This document shows positions 33,703 through 42,932 of a stretch of 64,000 bases of DNA, in pieces. The position numbers and the translations under genes were made by a program. Source of the stretch: Methanomicrobiales archaeon HGW-Methanomicrobiales-1 (GTDB lineage: Archaea; Halobacteriota; Methanomicrobia; Methanomicrobiales; Methanospirillaceae); the NCBI GenBank assembly GCA_002839675.1, contig PGYM01000001.1:238683-302682 (forward strand), read 5' to 3'. Each line of letters starts with the position of its first letter. Position 1 is the stretch's first letter. The notes below the pieces were generated by a model. That model worked only from the letters and a program-made list of their open reading frames with translations. It made no database searches and was not told where the DNA came from.

Positions 33703-36432
33703 GTGTGTATGATGCACGAGCCGCCGGCAAAAAAGGTCCTCTTCTGGTGTGAGCAGTGCAATGTGCCGCTGGTGGCAAAGAGCTGTGCGTGCGGGGCCGA
33801 GGGCAAAAAGATCGAACTGCTCCAGCCCTACGATGTCCGCCCAGCCCTTGCAGCGGATGCAGCACTCATTAAAAAACTCGTGCAGGAGCGGTTCGGCAAT
33901 GTCCCGCTTGCAAAAATTCTTCTCCTGAACAAGACCGGGGGGGTTGACCGGGCGGATCTCGTAATCATGAACGGCGAGCGGTTCGGCTGGCTCACGTTCG
34001 ATCCCGTGTCGCGGAAATTCAGCCTCGACCTTTCGCCCGAAGCGCTCCAGTTCATCCTCCCGCATGCCACGCAGGGGATCATCGATCTCGACACCCACAC
34101 GAATGTCCGGCAGGAGCAGGGTCGCGTTGGCGGCAAACGGATCGCGCTCAAGATCCCCGTGCCTGACGGGACTGTGATCGTCAAGTACAAGAGCCGGTTC
34201 GGGACCGGCATGGTAAAAGAAGGGTCCATCAAGGTCAAAGAGCTCATTACGGTCGTGCCCCGGACGCCGAAAAACCCCGGCTGGGATGTGGCAATCGAGA
34301 AGAACAAATTCCACTTAAAAAATCTTGAACGCCATGCGATCCGGGCGATCAAGCAGCACATCAATGACCGCCCGACTGCAAACGTCTCGTTCTCCGGGGG
34401 AAAGGACAGCACCGCAATCCTCCATATTGCCCGGAAAGCCGGTGTGAACAAAGCGTTCTTCATCGATACCGGCCTGGAATTTCCCGAAACGATTGCGTTC
34501 ATCGAATCGGAGGGCGTTGAGATCATCCGGAGAGCCGGCGACTTCTGGCAGGCCGCAGAAAAGGCCGGGCCGCCGGGCAAGGACAACCGCTGGTGCTGCA
34601 AACTCCAGAAACTTCACCCGCTCAAGCTCTACCTTGCGGATGTCGGCCCCTGCGTTACCGTGCAGGGCAACCGCTGGTACGAGTCCTGGAACCGGGCGGG
34701 GCTTGACGAGACCAGCCAGAACCCGGCCAACCCGCTCCAGCTCAATATCTCCCCCATCCGGCACTGGCGGGCGCTCGAAGTCTTCCTCTACCTCTGGTGG
34801 CAGAAGATCGCAATCAATCCCCTCTATGACAAGGGACTTGAACGCATCGGGTGTTATCTCTGCCCCGCGATGCTCGAGAGCGAGTACGAGGAATTACGGA
34901 CTCTCCAGCCGGAATATGCCCGACGCTGGGATAATTTCCTTGAACGCTGGGCGGCAAAGAAGGGACTTCCCGAGGTTTTCAGCACCTGGGGCCTCTGGCG
35001 GTGGCGTGCCCTCCCGCCCAAGATGCGGGAACTCTGCAAACTCAAAGGGGTTCCTTATAATGAGGATTATACTCTTGTGACCGGCCCGGCCCGTGCACCC
35101 CCACAGGCAAAGGTTGTTTCTCAAGAAGCGCCGGAATCAAAGAATATCCCTCTGACAAAGGAAATAAATGAAGGAATAAAAGAAGTGATGAAAGAAAAGG
35201 AACCCCGGGAAGGTACAGGAATGGAGCCGTCAATCGATACACCGGCAATTGAAGGATTTTCCGTTGCAGATATCCGGAAGGATTTCCCGATTCTCGGGGA
35301 TCTCATCTACTTTGATAACGGGGCCACGAGTTTCTCACCCGAACCGGTGATCGAAGCGATGGTGGAGTTCGAGCACAACTACCGGGCGAATGTCGGCCGG
35401 GGTGTGCACCGGCTCACCCAGATTGCCAGCCAGCGCTACTGGCATGCCCATGAGAAGGTGGCTGAGTTCATCGGCGGGAAGAACGGCACCTGCGTGTTTA
35501 CCAAGAACACCACGGAATCAATCAACATGGTTGCCCAGGGTCTTTCCTGGACACCCGGGGATCGTGTTGTCACCACCCTGCTTGAGCACCACTCCAACCT
35601 GCTCCCGTGGCGGGCGCTGAAAGCCCGGGGTGTTGAAACCGATATAGTTGGTCTCGGGGCCGATTACTCGCTTGATCTCGATGCGCTGGAGAAGATCATC
35701 ACCCCGGCAACCCGCCTTGTTGCCGTTACCCAAGCCTCCAATGTGCTCGGAGTCATCACGCCCGTCAAAGAGATTGCGAAAATATGCCACGATCACGGGG
35801 TAAAGTTGCTTGTGGACGGGGCCCAGTCGGTTCCCCATATGCCGGTGGATGTTGCAAATATCGGCTGCGATTATTTTGCCTTCTCCGGCCACAAGATGTG
35901 CGGACCGACCGGCACCGGTGTCCTCTGGATGAAAGAGCCGGATATCGAACCTTTCATTCTCGGCGGCGGGATGGTTGAAACGGTCACCGGCACCGGTTTT
36001 ACCACTGCTGAAGGATACCAGAAATACGAAGCCGGCACCCCCAACATTGCCGGCGGCATCGGGCTCGGTGTTGCAGCCGGGTATCTTGAAATGATCGGCA
36101 TGGAAAAGATCCGGCAACACGAAGAGCAGATTACCACGCGGCTGATCAACGGACTTTCCCGGAACAGGAAGATCCGGGTCTATGCCCCGCAGCGTCCTGA
36201 AGCACGCATTGGTGTAGTCTCGTTTACGGTGGAAGGTTTCCACCCGCACGAGGTTGCCCAGCAGCTGGATGAAGCGGCAGATATCCTGGTGCGTTCCGGC
36301 CATCACTGCTGCCAGCCGCTGATGGAGTCGCTCGGCCTTCCCGACGGGACGGTCCGGGCAAGCCTTGCGCTGTATAACACGGCAGAAGAGATCGATATGC
36401 TCGTTGCCACGTTAGAAGAACTCACGCGATAA
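33703..36432 (+). CDS. Fusion: zinc ribbon/PUA-like, PAPS-reductase-like PP-loop, SufS cysteine desulfurase
   Basis: 909 aa. Order: N-terminal zinc ribbon (CEQCNVPL, CACG); a PUA-like region to about residue 190; a PAPS-reductase-like PP-loop domain (SFSGGKDSTAILHIA near 228) with RWCCKLQK and GCYLCPAML, the CC plus CxxC set that can bind [4Fe-4S]; a charged linker of about 50 residues; then a complete SufS-like desulfurase (about 510-909) with PLP lysine in AFSGHKMCGPTGTG (about 731) and catalytic Cys in RSGHHCCQPLMESL. The PP-loop half belongs to a PUA-containing archaeal family suspected of nucleic-acid thiolation rather than sulfate reduction. Fusion would let sulfur from cysteine pass directly to the PP-loop domain. 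The first codon is GTG 33703, with ATGs at 33709 and 33712. Confidence 0.88.
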   Translation: MCMMHEPPAKKVLFWCEQCNVPLVAKSCACGAEGKKIELLQPYDVRPALAADAALIKKLVQERFGNVPLAKILLLNKTGGVDRADLVIMNGERFGWLTFDPVSRKFSLDLSPEALQFILPHATQGIIDLDTHTNVRQEQGRVGGKRIALKIPVPDGTVIVKYKSRFGTGMVKEGSIKVKELITVVPRTPKNPGWDVAIEKNKFHLKNLERHAIRAIKQHINDRPTANVSFSGGKDSTAILHIARKAGVNKAFFIDTGLEFPETIAFIESEGVEIIRRAGDFWQAAEKAGPPGKDNRWCCKLQKLHPLKLYLADVGPCVTVQGNRWYESWNRAGLDETSQNPANPLQLNISPIRHWRALEVFLYLWWQKIAINPLYDKGLERIGCYLCPAMLESEYEELRTLQPEYARRWDNFLERWAAKKGLPEVFSTWGLWRWRALPPKMRELCKLKGVPYNEDYTLVTGPARAPPQAKVVSQEAPESKNIPLTKEINEGIKEVMKEKEPREGTGMEPSIDTPAIEGFSVADIRKDFPILGDLIYFDNGATSFSPEPVIEAMVEFEHNYRANVGRGVHRLTQIASQRYWHAHEKVAEFIGGKNGTCVFTKNTTESINMVAQGLSWTPGDRVVTTLLEHHSNLLPWRALKARGVETDIVGLGADYSLDLDALEKIITPATRLVAVTQASNVLGVITPVKEIAKICHDHGVKLLVDGAQSVPHMPVDVANIGCDYFAFSGHKMCGPTGTGVLWMKEPDIEPFILGGGMVETVTGTGFTTAEGYQKYEAGTPNIAGGIGLGVAAGYLEMIGMEKIRQHEEQITTRLINGLSRNRKIRVYAPQRPEARIGVVSFTVEGFHPHEVAQQLDEAADILVRSGHHCCQPLMESLGLPDGTVRASLALYNTAEEIDMLVATLEELTR

Positions 36433-36440
36433 CCCTCCCC

Positions 36441-36453
36441 TTTTTTTCGTTTT
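36441..36453 (+). terminator. T-run terminator after the fusion gene
   Basis: CCCTTTTTTTCGTTTTAC lies nine bases after the stop at 36432 and separates the fusion gene from thiM. Confidence 0.45.
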
Positions 36454-36543
36454 ACACCCGGCGCTGGCACGGTTTAATAGTCCTGCTGCAAATAGTTGTG
36501 TACGAGTTCATCCGGAATACAAACCCGATACTGGAGAATAATA

Positions 36544-37344
36544 ATGACACCCGTTCAACTATCCGACCTGTTTGCCCGCGTGCGGAAGAACCACCCGCTC
36601 GTCCACCATATCACCAATTACGTCACGGTCAATGACTGCGCCAATATCACGATCTGTGCCGGCGGTGCACCAATCATGGCTGATGCGATCGAAGAAGTAG
36701 CAGAGATGACCGGCATTGTCAATGCACTCGTACTCAACATCGGGACGCTCAACAAGGTTCAGGTAGAGTCCATGATCGCAGCCGGCCGTATGGCAAATGA
36801 GCGGAAGATCCCCATCATTCTCGATCCGGTCGGGGCAGGGGCAACGAAGTTCCGGACGGATACGGCCCGGCGCCTGCTGGACGAACTGGAGATCACGATT
36901 CTCAAGGGAAATGCCGGCGAAATCGGGGTGCTTGCCGGAGCAGATGCCAAAGTGCGGGGCGTGGACTCTGCCGGACTTACCGGGGATCCCATAGCGATAG
37001 CAAAAGCCTATGCTGCCTGCGCCGGTCTTACCGTGGTTGTCAGCGGTGCCACGGACATTGTCACCGATGGCAAACGCGTCCTGCTCGTAGAGAATGGTCA
37101 CCCAATGATGGGCGGGATATCGGGTACGGGTTGTATGGCGGCATCGGTGACCGGCGCATTTGCCGCGGAATCTGAGGATCCCGTATTAGCAGCGGCAGCC
37201 GCACTCTCTGCATTTGGTGTTGCCGGGGAACGGGCTGCTGCCGTGGCCCGGGGCCCGTACTCGTTCAAGGTAGCCCTCTTCGATGAACTTTCAGGATTAC
37301 AACCCGCAGATCTCAAGTCCGCAGCAAAGATCCGATCCGTTTGA
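36544..37344 (+). CDS. thiM: Hydroxyethylthiazole kinase
   Basis: 266 aa from ATG 36544 ([16 protein letters not shown]), the family start; an upstream in-frame GTG at 36496 is less likely. ThiM signatures are [48 protein letters not shown] and the catalytic [12 protein letters not shown]. It phosphorylates 4-methyl-5-hydroxyethylthiazole for thiamine salvage. thiE follows after nine bases. I found no TPP riboswitch in the leader. Confidence 0.95.
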   Translation: MTPVQLSDLFARVRKNHPLVHHITNYVTVNDCANITICAGGAPIMADAIEEVAEMTGIVNALVLNIGTLNKVQVESMIAAGRMANERKIPIILDPVGAGATKFRTDTARRLLDELEITILKGNAGEIGVLAGADAKVRGVDSAGLTGDPIAIAKAYAACAGLTVVVSGATDIVTDGKRVLLVENGHPMMGGISGTGCMAASVTGAFAAESEDPVLAAAAALSAFGVAGERAAAVARGPYSFKVALFDELSGLQPADLKSAAKIRSV

Positions 37345-37353
37345 AACCTCCCT

Positions 37354-37989
37354 ATGAACTTCGACCTGTACGTGATCACCGATGAGATTATCGGCAAGGG
37401 AAGAACCCATGCCGAGATAGCCCGGCTGGCAATTGCCGGGGGAGCCGATGCCATCCAGCTCCGGGACAAATCCTGTGCCGGCAGCAAACTGGAGCGGATC
37501 GGGCGTGATATCCGTGAAATCACCCGCAGGAGTTCAACGCTGTTCATCGTGAACGACTGTCTTGACGTGGCACTGGCCTGCGAAGCGGATGGCGTGCATC
37601 TCGGGCAGGGGGATTTAGGTACCGCAGTTGCCCGGCAGCACGCCCCCTCCGGTTTTATTATCGGGGTGTCGGTCAGTACGGTTGAAGAGGCCTGTCGGGC
37701 GGTTGAGGAAGGAGCGGATTATGTTGCGCTCAGCCCAACGTTTTCCACCGGATCCAAACCGGATGCCGGGCCCGGGCACGGGCTTGCAATGCTGCGGGCC
37801 ATCCGGCAGACTGTGGCGGTACCGGTTATTGCCATTGGCGGAATAAACCGGGAAAACATTCCTGCCGTTATCGCTGCGGGTGCCGATGGTGTTGCGGTCA
37901 TATCTGCCGTTGCCGGGGCACCGGATATTACTGCTGCTGCACGGGATCTCAAAAACCTGGTCCTGCAGAGCAAAGCAGCACGGCGATAA
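37354..37989 (+). CDS. thiE: Thiamine-phosphate synthase
   Basis: 211 aa. TIM-barrel motifs are GADAIQLRDKSCAG, FIVNDCLDVALAC, GVHLGQGDLG, DYVALSPTFSTGSKPDA and VIAIGGINRENI. It joins the pyrimidine HMP-PP and thiazole phosphate moieties. With thiM upstream the pair covers the salvage of the thiazole half and its coupling. Confidence 0.95.
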   Translation: MNFDLYVITDEIIGKGRTHAEIARLAIAGGADAIQLRDKSCAGSKLERIGRDIREITRRSSTLFIVNDCLDVALACEADGVHLGQGDLGTAVARQHAPSGFIIGVSVSTVEEACRAVEEGADYVALSPTFSTGSKPDAGPGHGLAMLRAIRQTVAVPVIAIGGINRENIPAVIAAGADGVAVISAVAGAPDITAAARDLKNLVLQSKAARR

Positions 37990-38113
37990 TGGGTGGCTGG
38001 CGATCAGAAAAGCGTATGCGGGGTATAGTGCCGGATGCCACAGATGGCCCGACCCCGCGACGGTATTACTGTTTTATTCTATTGTCCGGGTTCCGCAATA
38101 AGGGGTTTTCCCG

Positions 38114-38671
38114 TTAAATTTTGCTCATAATTTCTATCGATGCCACCAGGACGAGCAGTGCGGAAAGGATCCAGCCTGCCATAATCACACCAATGCCTTT
38201 TACCCCCCGCCACTTGAAAAGCCAGGCAAGAAGTACGCACCCGTACAGTCCTACACCGGGAATCCAGATGAACGGGATCAGGGTATAAATTCCATACTTC
38301 TGGAACAAAGAGGATTTTTGGGCAATTGCCTGGACGGAATCGAGGTGTTCGCGGAGCCACGCGGATCGCTCGGCAAAGGTATCGCAGATGGTGAACAGGC
38401 CGAAGATCGCTGAAATCCCGAATGACAGCATGATGAGCATGATCGGTACCGGGGGAATGCCGAGCCCCACCCCAACAACGACTGCCATAGGCTGGAGAAT
38501 GAGGACCGATCCCACGAGACCGAGCATGTTCCACAGGGAGATCCGGAAAAACATCCCGATGATTACCGGGATGATGACGATCCCGAGCAGGAGGTAGAGC
38601 GCTGTTTTTGCCAGGTCCCGTTTCCGGACATGCTGAACAGTATCGTTCTTAATCACAGCGTACAGTGGCAC
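38114..38671 (-). CDS. Membrane protein, small multidrug export (COG2426)-like
   Basis: 185 aa with GTG as first codon. About five helices; the segment QKYGIYTLIPFIWIPGVGLYG resembles the PF06695/COG2426 family of putative small multidrug export proteins. A soluble stretch (AERSAWLREHLDSVQAIA) separates the helical groups. The family name is historical and transport is not demonstrated. Stand-alone gene. Confidence 0.65.
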   Translation of the reverse strand: MPLYAVIKNDTVQHVRKRDLAKTALYLLLGIVIIPVIIGMFFRISLWNMLGLVGSVLILQPMAVVVGVGLGIPPVPIMLIMLSFGISAIFGLFTICDTFAERSAWLREHLDSVQAIAQKSSLFQKYGIYTLIPFIWIPGVGLYGCVLLAWLFKWRGVKGIGVIMAGWILSALLVLVASIEIMSKI

Positions 38672-38840
38672 TGGTTTCTATTAAAAGTCCCGTTATCCGG
38701 CGCTACCACATTGCCTTTAACCAGAGCGATAGGATCCATAAACACCCCTTTCCTTAAAAAGACCGGGCCGGACAATAAGATATAATAAATCAGGCAGGCA
38801 TAGTTCAACGTTAAATCAGCATACCTGAGATGAAGTGCCC

Positions 38841-39890
38841 ATGAAGACAATATCCCCGCAAAAAACCCTGTGGCTTTCGGTTACCCTGCTCATCACTATC
38901 CTGGTCATCCTCATCTCAATCTTCTCCATAAAAAACGGGTATTTTGCAATTTTCCCGTATTTCTATATCCTGCCCATCCTTATCCTCGCCTACGTCTATC
39001 CCCGCTATGCGGTATATTTCACGGTAGTTCTTGGCTGGATATTCTTAGGCGTCGTCTACCTGTACGGCCCGGTGGATATCCAGCTCTATGCGGCAAGCAT
39101 TGCATTTTTTTACATTTTTGTATCCATCGGTGTTGTCATATCAGCATTTTCCGGTCAGCTCTTAACGGAGAGAACATACCGGGAGATCTTTGAGAATTCC
39201 CAGGCTGGGATATTTACGTTCGAGCTGGAAAACCAGAAGATCCTGACCATCAACCAGCAGGCGGCAGATATCTTTGGTTATTCTCCTGCAGAGTTAAAGG
39301 ATCATTTCTTTTCAGCATTATGGTTCGACAGTGCCCAGGAAACAAAGTTCACCCGGAAGATACAGCAGGATAAAAAAATTTATGATACGGAGATCGCGCT
39401 CCGTAAAAAAGACCGGGCAGTCATCTGGGTGCTGGCAACGGCCTCCATGACCCGGGACGATCTGGTCATCTGTTCTGTTGTCGATATCACGGAAAGCAAG
39501 CGGATAAAAGACGAGCTCATTGAATCAGAGATCCGTTACCGGACCCTCTTTGACGGGGCGAGCGATGCAATCTTCCTCCATGACACGGATGGCCGGATCT
39601 ATGAGACCAACACCATTGCTTCACGCCTCTTAGGCTACACAAAAAAGGAGTTCATGAAAAAGCGCCTCCATGATCTCGATACCCATCCGGAGAAACTGCT
39701 GACCCCGGCAACAATCCAGATGTTCCAGTCCCGCGGGCATATGCTGTTCGAGACCGTGCAGAAGAAAAAGGACGGGACAACAATCCCCGTCGAGATCAGC
39801 AGCCGGGTGACCGAGTATTTCGGCATGTCTGCGGTCATGAGCACGGTGCGGGACATGTCGGAACGCAAGATATCACCGGATGAAGCCTGA
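38841..39890 (+). CDS. Membrane-bound PAS-domain protein lacking a kinase domain
   Basis: 349 aa from ATG 38841, with GAGATGAAG upstream; GTG 38835 is the alternative. Four to five helices at the N-terminus (about residues 12-105) lead to two PAS domains: the first with ENSQAGIFTFELENQKIL, the second with LFDGASDAIFLHDTDGRIYE and the PAC tail IPVEISSRV. The protein ends right after the second PAS, so no HisKA or ATPase domain follows. It may act as a sensor partner of a separate kinase; the convergent histidine kinase at 40150 is an obvious candidate. Confidence 0.85.
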   Translation: MKTISPQKTLWLSVTLLITILVILISIFSIKNGYFAIFPYFYILPILILAYVYPRYAVYFTVVLGWIFLGVVYLYGPVDIQLYAASIAFFYIFVSIGVVISAFSGQLLTERTYREIFENSQAGIFTFELENQKILTINQQAADIFGYSPAELKDHFFSALWFDSAQETKFTRKIQQDKKIYDTEIALRKKDRAVIWVLATASMTRDDLVICSVVDITESKRIKDELIESEIRYRTLFDGASDAIFLHDTDGRIYETNTIASRLLGYTKKEFMKKRLHDLDTHPEKLLTPATIQMFQSRGHMLFETVQKKKDGTTIPVEISSRVTEYFGMSAVMSTVRDMSERKISPDEA

Positions 39891-40149
39891 TCCGGGCAGA
39901 TGGGATCCCGGATAAACATTCAAGCCTCCCGGTCCGTCCAGTCCAACAGGAATTCCGGTGCGTGGGAAGAGCAGTCTTTCTCCCGCTCCGGGCAGTTCTT
40001 TTTTTGGCGCATTCAGGATCGCATTCGAAAATGAGATGCCGGTACTCGAACGCGTTCCTGCCTGCCATCGGCTTTTTTCTGAACATCGCCCCGGTCCGGG
40101 GGATCCCTGCCGCCGGACTTTTTGGGGTTTTATTCCGGCGATAACCGGT

Positions 40150-42195
40150 TTATTGATCCTGTTGTATCCTGCCGTTCCCGAACCGGTACATCCCGCGGGG
40201 AACCCGGATGATGAACCGCACTCCATTGCCCGGGGTTCCGGTCTCCTCAATGGAGATGCCGGTGATCGAGAGGATCTCGCGGGAGAGGAAGAGCCCGAAG
40301 CCGGAATGCTTGCCAAATCCCTGTTCGAAAAGGTGGGCATGGTCCGCTTCTGCGATCCCTGTCCCGTCATCCTGGTAGGTGATGACCCACGAATCATTCA
40401 TTTCCTGCGATGAGATCCGGATGGTCTGCAATCCTTCCCCGCCGTATTTGAGCGAGTTGTCGATCAGGTTGTAAAAAACTTTTACAAAGAGGGGATCGGC
40501 AAATATCTCCAGTTCCGGCTGGTCCACCTCGACCGTTACGTTGCGGAGAGCAAGTGCTCCTTTGGCGCCCAGGATGGTGTGCCTGACATTCTGCCATATC
40601 GGCGCTTTCACCCCCATATCCTGGTAGTCGCGGGTAAAGATGATCTGGTGATCGATATTCCGGGTGGCCTTTTCGCTCCGGTTGATGTAATCCAGGAGAT
40701 CCGTGTTATCGGTCTTTGCTCTAATGAGTGAAAGGTAGCCTTTGAGTACCAGGATCTGGTTGAGGATATCGTGGCGGGTGATGGAAGAGAGAAGATTGAG
40801 TTTCCGGTTCACCTGCGTCAGGGCATCTTCGGTCTTCTTCTGATCGCTGATATCCACATAGGAAGCGATCGATTTCTTCGTCCCGGGGATCATGGCGACC
40901 ACGGAGTGCAGGGTTTTTATTTCTCCGCTTCGGTCGTGTATCCTTACGGTGTAAAAACCGGGTACCGATGTCGGATCGATCCGCCGTTCCTGATGGTATT
41001 TTTTTATCCGTTCGAGATCATCCGGGTGCGCAAACAGTGTCCAGCTCATCTTACCCTCGATCTCCTCGCGGGAGTACCCGGTCAGCCGCGCGAACTCGGA
41101 GTTTGCCTGATTTATAGTGCCGTCATCGTTGATGATGATGGAAGCGGCACCGGTGTTCTCAAAGAGGTTCCGGTACCATGCCTCGTTCTCGGCAAGTGCC
41201 ACCTGCATTTTCCTGCGCTCCGTGATATCCTGGATGACCCCGACCATAAACACCTGGCCGGATGTATCGGCGTGCAGGGTCGAAGTCGTGATGAGGGTGT
41301 CTACCTTCCGGTCAGGCAGGGTTATGGTCACTTCCTTCTCATGCGTGGTCTCGCGCAGGGAACTGTCGACCATGTCCCGGTGGAACGCAGAATCTGTTTC
41401 GCCAAAGAAATCACGGGGTGTCCTGCCGAGAATCTCTTCCTGCGAGTGACCCATGAAACGGCACAGGCTGTCGTTGACGAGAATGAACCGGTGATCCAGG
41501 TCAAGGACGTAGACCGGGTAGGCGATCGTATTGATGACGGCATGGAGATTTCGTTTTGATTCCACTTCGCTTTCCAGTGCCAGCATCTTCTTGTGGGCTT
41601 CCTGTTCGAGAAGGACATGGTGGACGAGTGAGGCAAAAATAAACATGCCAAGGACATTGAAGGCAATCATGGGGAGTGCGACCATCGTAAGAACCGCAAG
41701 GAATTCCGATGGTTTTGTTACGAGAACGAGCGTGCAGCAGGAGATCAGGGTCTCGGAAAGCCCGATGAGCAGAACGGCAACCCAGACCGGGACGAACCGG
41801 CGCCGGTTGGCAAGATACATGACGCTGCCAAGAATTCCCGAGAGGATGGGAGCGAATGACCCGGTCCACATGTACGGCCCGCCCTGGTAAAACCAGAACA
41901 GCCCCCCGATAATTCCTGAACCTATCCCGACATACGGCCCACAGACCAGGCCTGCTGCCATAGGGCCGAGATCCCGGATATTTATCACCGCGCCATCTAT
42001 CGAGAGCCCACTCAGGGTCCCGAAGATCGACAGTATCCCGAAAAAGACGATGAGGATTACCTGGGTGGTCCATGCTGGCCGTTTCTTGTAAACCTCCGGG
42101 AAAAACCGGCTTCTCAGAAAAATGAATGCAAAGACAATGATCACGCAGAGAATCTCAAACAGGGTGACGGAATCCTGGATGATCATTGAGTCCAT
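40150..42195 (-). CDS. 5TM-LYT/PAS sensor histidine kinase
   Basis: 681 aa. The N-terminal about 200 residues contain membrane helices with INIRDLGPMAAGLVCGPYVG, the LytS-type 5TM-5TMR_LYT sensor signature. Two PAS domains follow (INTIAYPVYVLDLDHRFI and LFENTGAASIIINDDGTI). The histidine box is SSITRHDILNQILVLKGYL, the variant typical of methanogen kinases, and the ATPase domain has NLIDNSLKYGG, DDGTGI and the G2-type KHSGFGLFLSREIL. No receiver domain or response regulator is adjacent. The promoter contains a perfect palindrome at 42216. Confidence 0.92.
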   Translation of the reverse strand: MDSMIIQDSVTLFEILCVIIVFAFIFLRSRFFPEVYKKRPAWTTQVILIVFFGILSIFGTLSGLSIDGAVINIRDLGPMAAGLVCGPYVGIGSGIIGGLFWFYQGGPYMWTGSFAPILSGILGSVMYLANRRRFVPVWVAVLLIGLSETLISCCTLVLVTKPSEFLAVLTMVALPMIAFNVLGMFIFASLVHHVLLEQEAHKKMLALESEVESKRNLHAVINTIAYPVYVLDLDHRFILVNDSLCRFMGHSQEEILGRTPRDFFGETDSAFHRDMVDSSLRETTHEKEVTITLPDRKVDTLITTSTLHADTSGQVFMVGVIQDITERRKMQVALAENEAWYRNLFENTGAASIIINDDGTINQANSEFARLTGYSREEIEGKMSWTLFAHPDDLERIKKYHQERRIDPTSVPGFYTVRIHDRSGEIKTLHSVVAMIPGTKKSIASYVDISDQKKTEDALTQVNRKLNLLSSITRHDILNQILVLKGYLSLIRAKTDNTDLLDYINRSEKATRNIDHQIIFTRDYQDMGVKAPIWQNVRHTILGAKGALALRNVTVEVDQPELEIFADPLFVKVFYNLIDNSLKYGGEGLQTIRISSQEMNDSWVITYQDDGTGIAEADHAHLFEQGFGKHSGFGLFLSREILSITGISIEETGTPGNGVRFIIRVPRGMYRFGNGRIQQDQ

Positions 42196-42215
42196 TATAT
42201 CGAATTGCTGAATAG

Positions 42216-42233
42216 TCTGATAAATATATCAGA
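42216..42233 (-). promoter_or_regulatory. Palindromic operator overlapping the kinase TATA box
   Basis: TCTGATA-AATA-TATCAGA is a perfect seven-base inverted repeat with a four-base centre, ending 21 bases before the ATG at 42195. The AT core is where the TATA box of a nearly leaderless transcript would lie. A dimeric repressor bound here would block transcription initiation. The binding protein is unknown. Confidence 0.45.
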
Positions 42234-42336
42234 TTCGACATTATGCCGGAAAAACAGCCTGGTGGGATTTACCTTTCCCGCACGAAGTGCAAAACAACCT
42301 GAAATTATCAATTAAAAAAGAAAAAAATGTTACAAA

Positions 42337-42407
42337 GCCGCCGGAGGGACTTGAACCCTCGACCTGCTGATTACGAATCAGCCGCTATACCGCTAAGCCA
42401 CGGCGGC
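42337..42407 (-). tRNA. tRNA-Thr (CGT)
   Basis: Read on the minus strand, the seven-base acceptor GCCGCCG pairs with CGGCGGC. The anticodon stem GCTGA/TCAGC closes the loop TTCGTAA, giving anticodon CGT. The T arm contains GGGTTCAAGTCCC. CCA is not encoded and there is no intron at position 37/38. Confidence 0.93.
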
Positions 42408-42465
42408 GCAATATCTCATAATGTCGACCGTTACGCTAATAAAAGATGTGTTTGATGGAATGGTT

Positions 42466-42759
42466 TTAGGAATACCCACTCAGGGTGGTGACGCTCTGGG
42501 GGCCCTGCGGCTCCTTGGGAGCAATGGTGCCGAACTTTCCTTCGTAATCGGCCATGGTCTTGGTCAGCACCGCGAGCAGGTTCTTGGCGTGGGTGGGCGT
42601 GATCGAGACGATGGCCTTTGCCCGGGCCTGGTTTACCTGCGGCAACTGGTGGAGGAAGAGGAACGTGAACTCGTCTTCCTTGTACGCGATCTGGATCATG
42701 TTGCTGTACACCGGATCGAGTGTCTGCGGGATATTGACTGATATTTCCTGTCCTGTCAT
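42466..42759 (-). CDS. DUF3467 protein
   Basis: 97 aa. The family pattern is SNMIQIAYKEDEFTFLFLHQ followed by ARAKAIVSITPTHAKNLLAVLTKTMADYEGKFG. DUF3467 proteins are small and found in bacteria and archaea, with no established role. Lies 58 bases past the tRNA-Thr gene on the same strand, upstream of it in transcription order. Confidence 0.88.
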   Translation of the reverse strand: MTGQEISVNIPQTLDPVYSNMIQIAYKEDEFTFLFLHQLPQVNQARAKAIVSITPTHAKNLLAVLTKTMADYEGKFGTIAPKEPQGPQSVTTLSGYS

Positions 42760-42932
42760 GCTGATCAGGTTTGCCTTCTACTGCTATCAAACATTGGTTC
42801 TGGTCCAGGATGTGCCGGGATATATCCGAAAACGGTGCCTGGGGAGGGTGAAAACTAATTCCAGAAAGGTTATTCCTCCCGGTTTCCCACGTTTAGAGAA
42901 GAGGAACTATCCTGACAGGGCTAAAGGAACAT

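Noticed and set aside
36454-36543. TPP riboswitch before thiM-thiE
   Set aside because: The leader is only about 90 bases and lacks the CTGAGA and ACCTGA-type conserved elements of the THI box.
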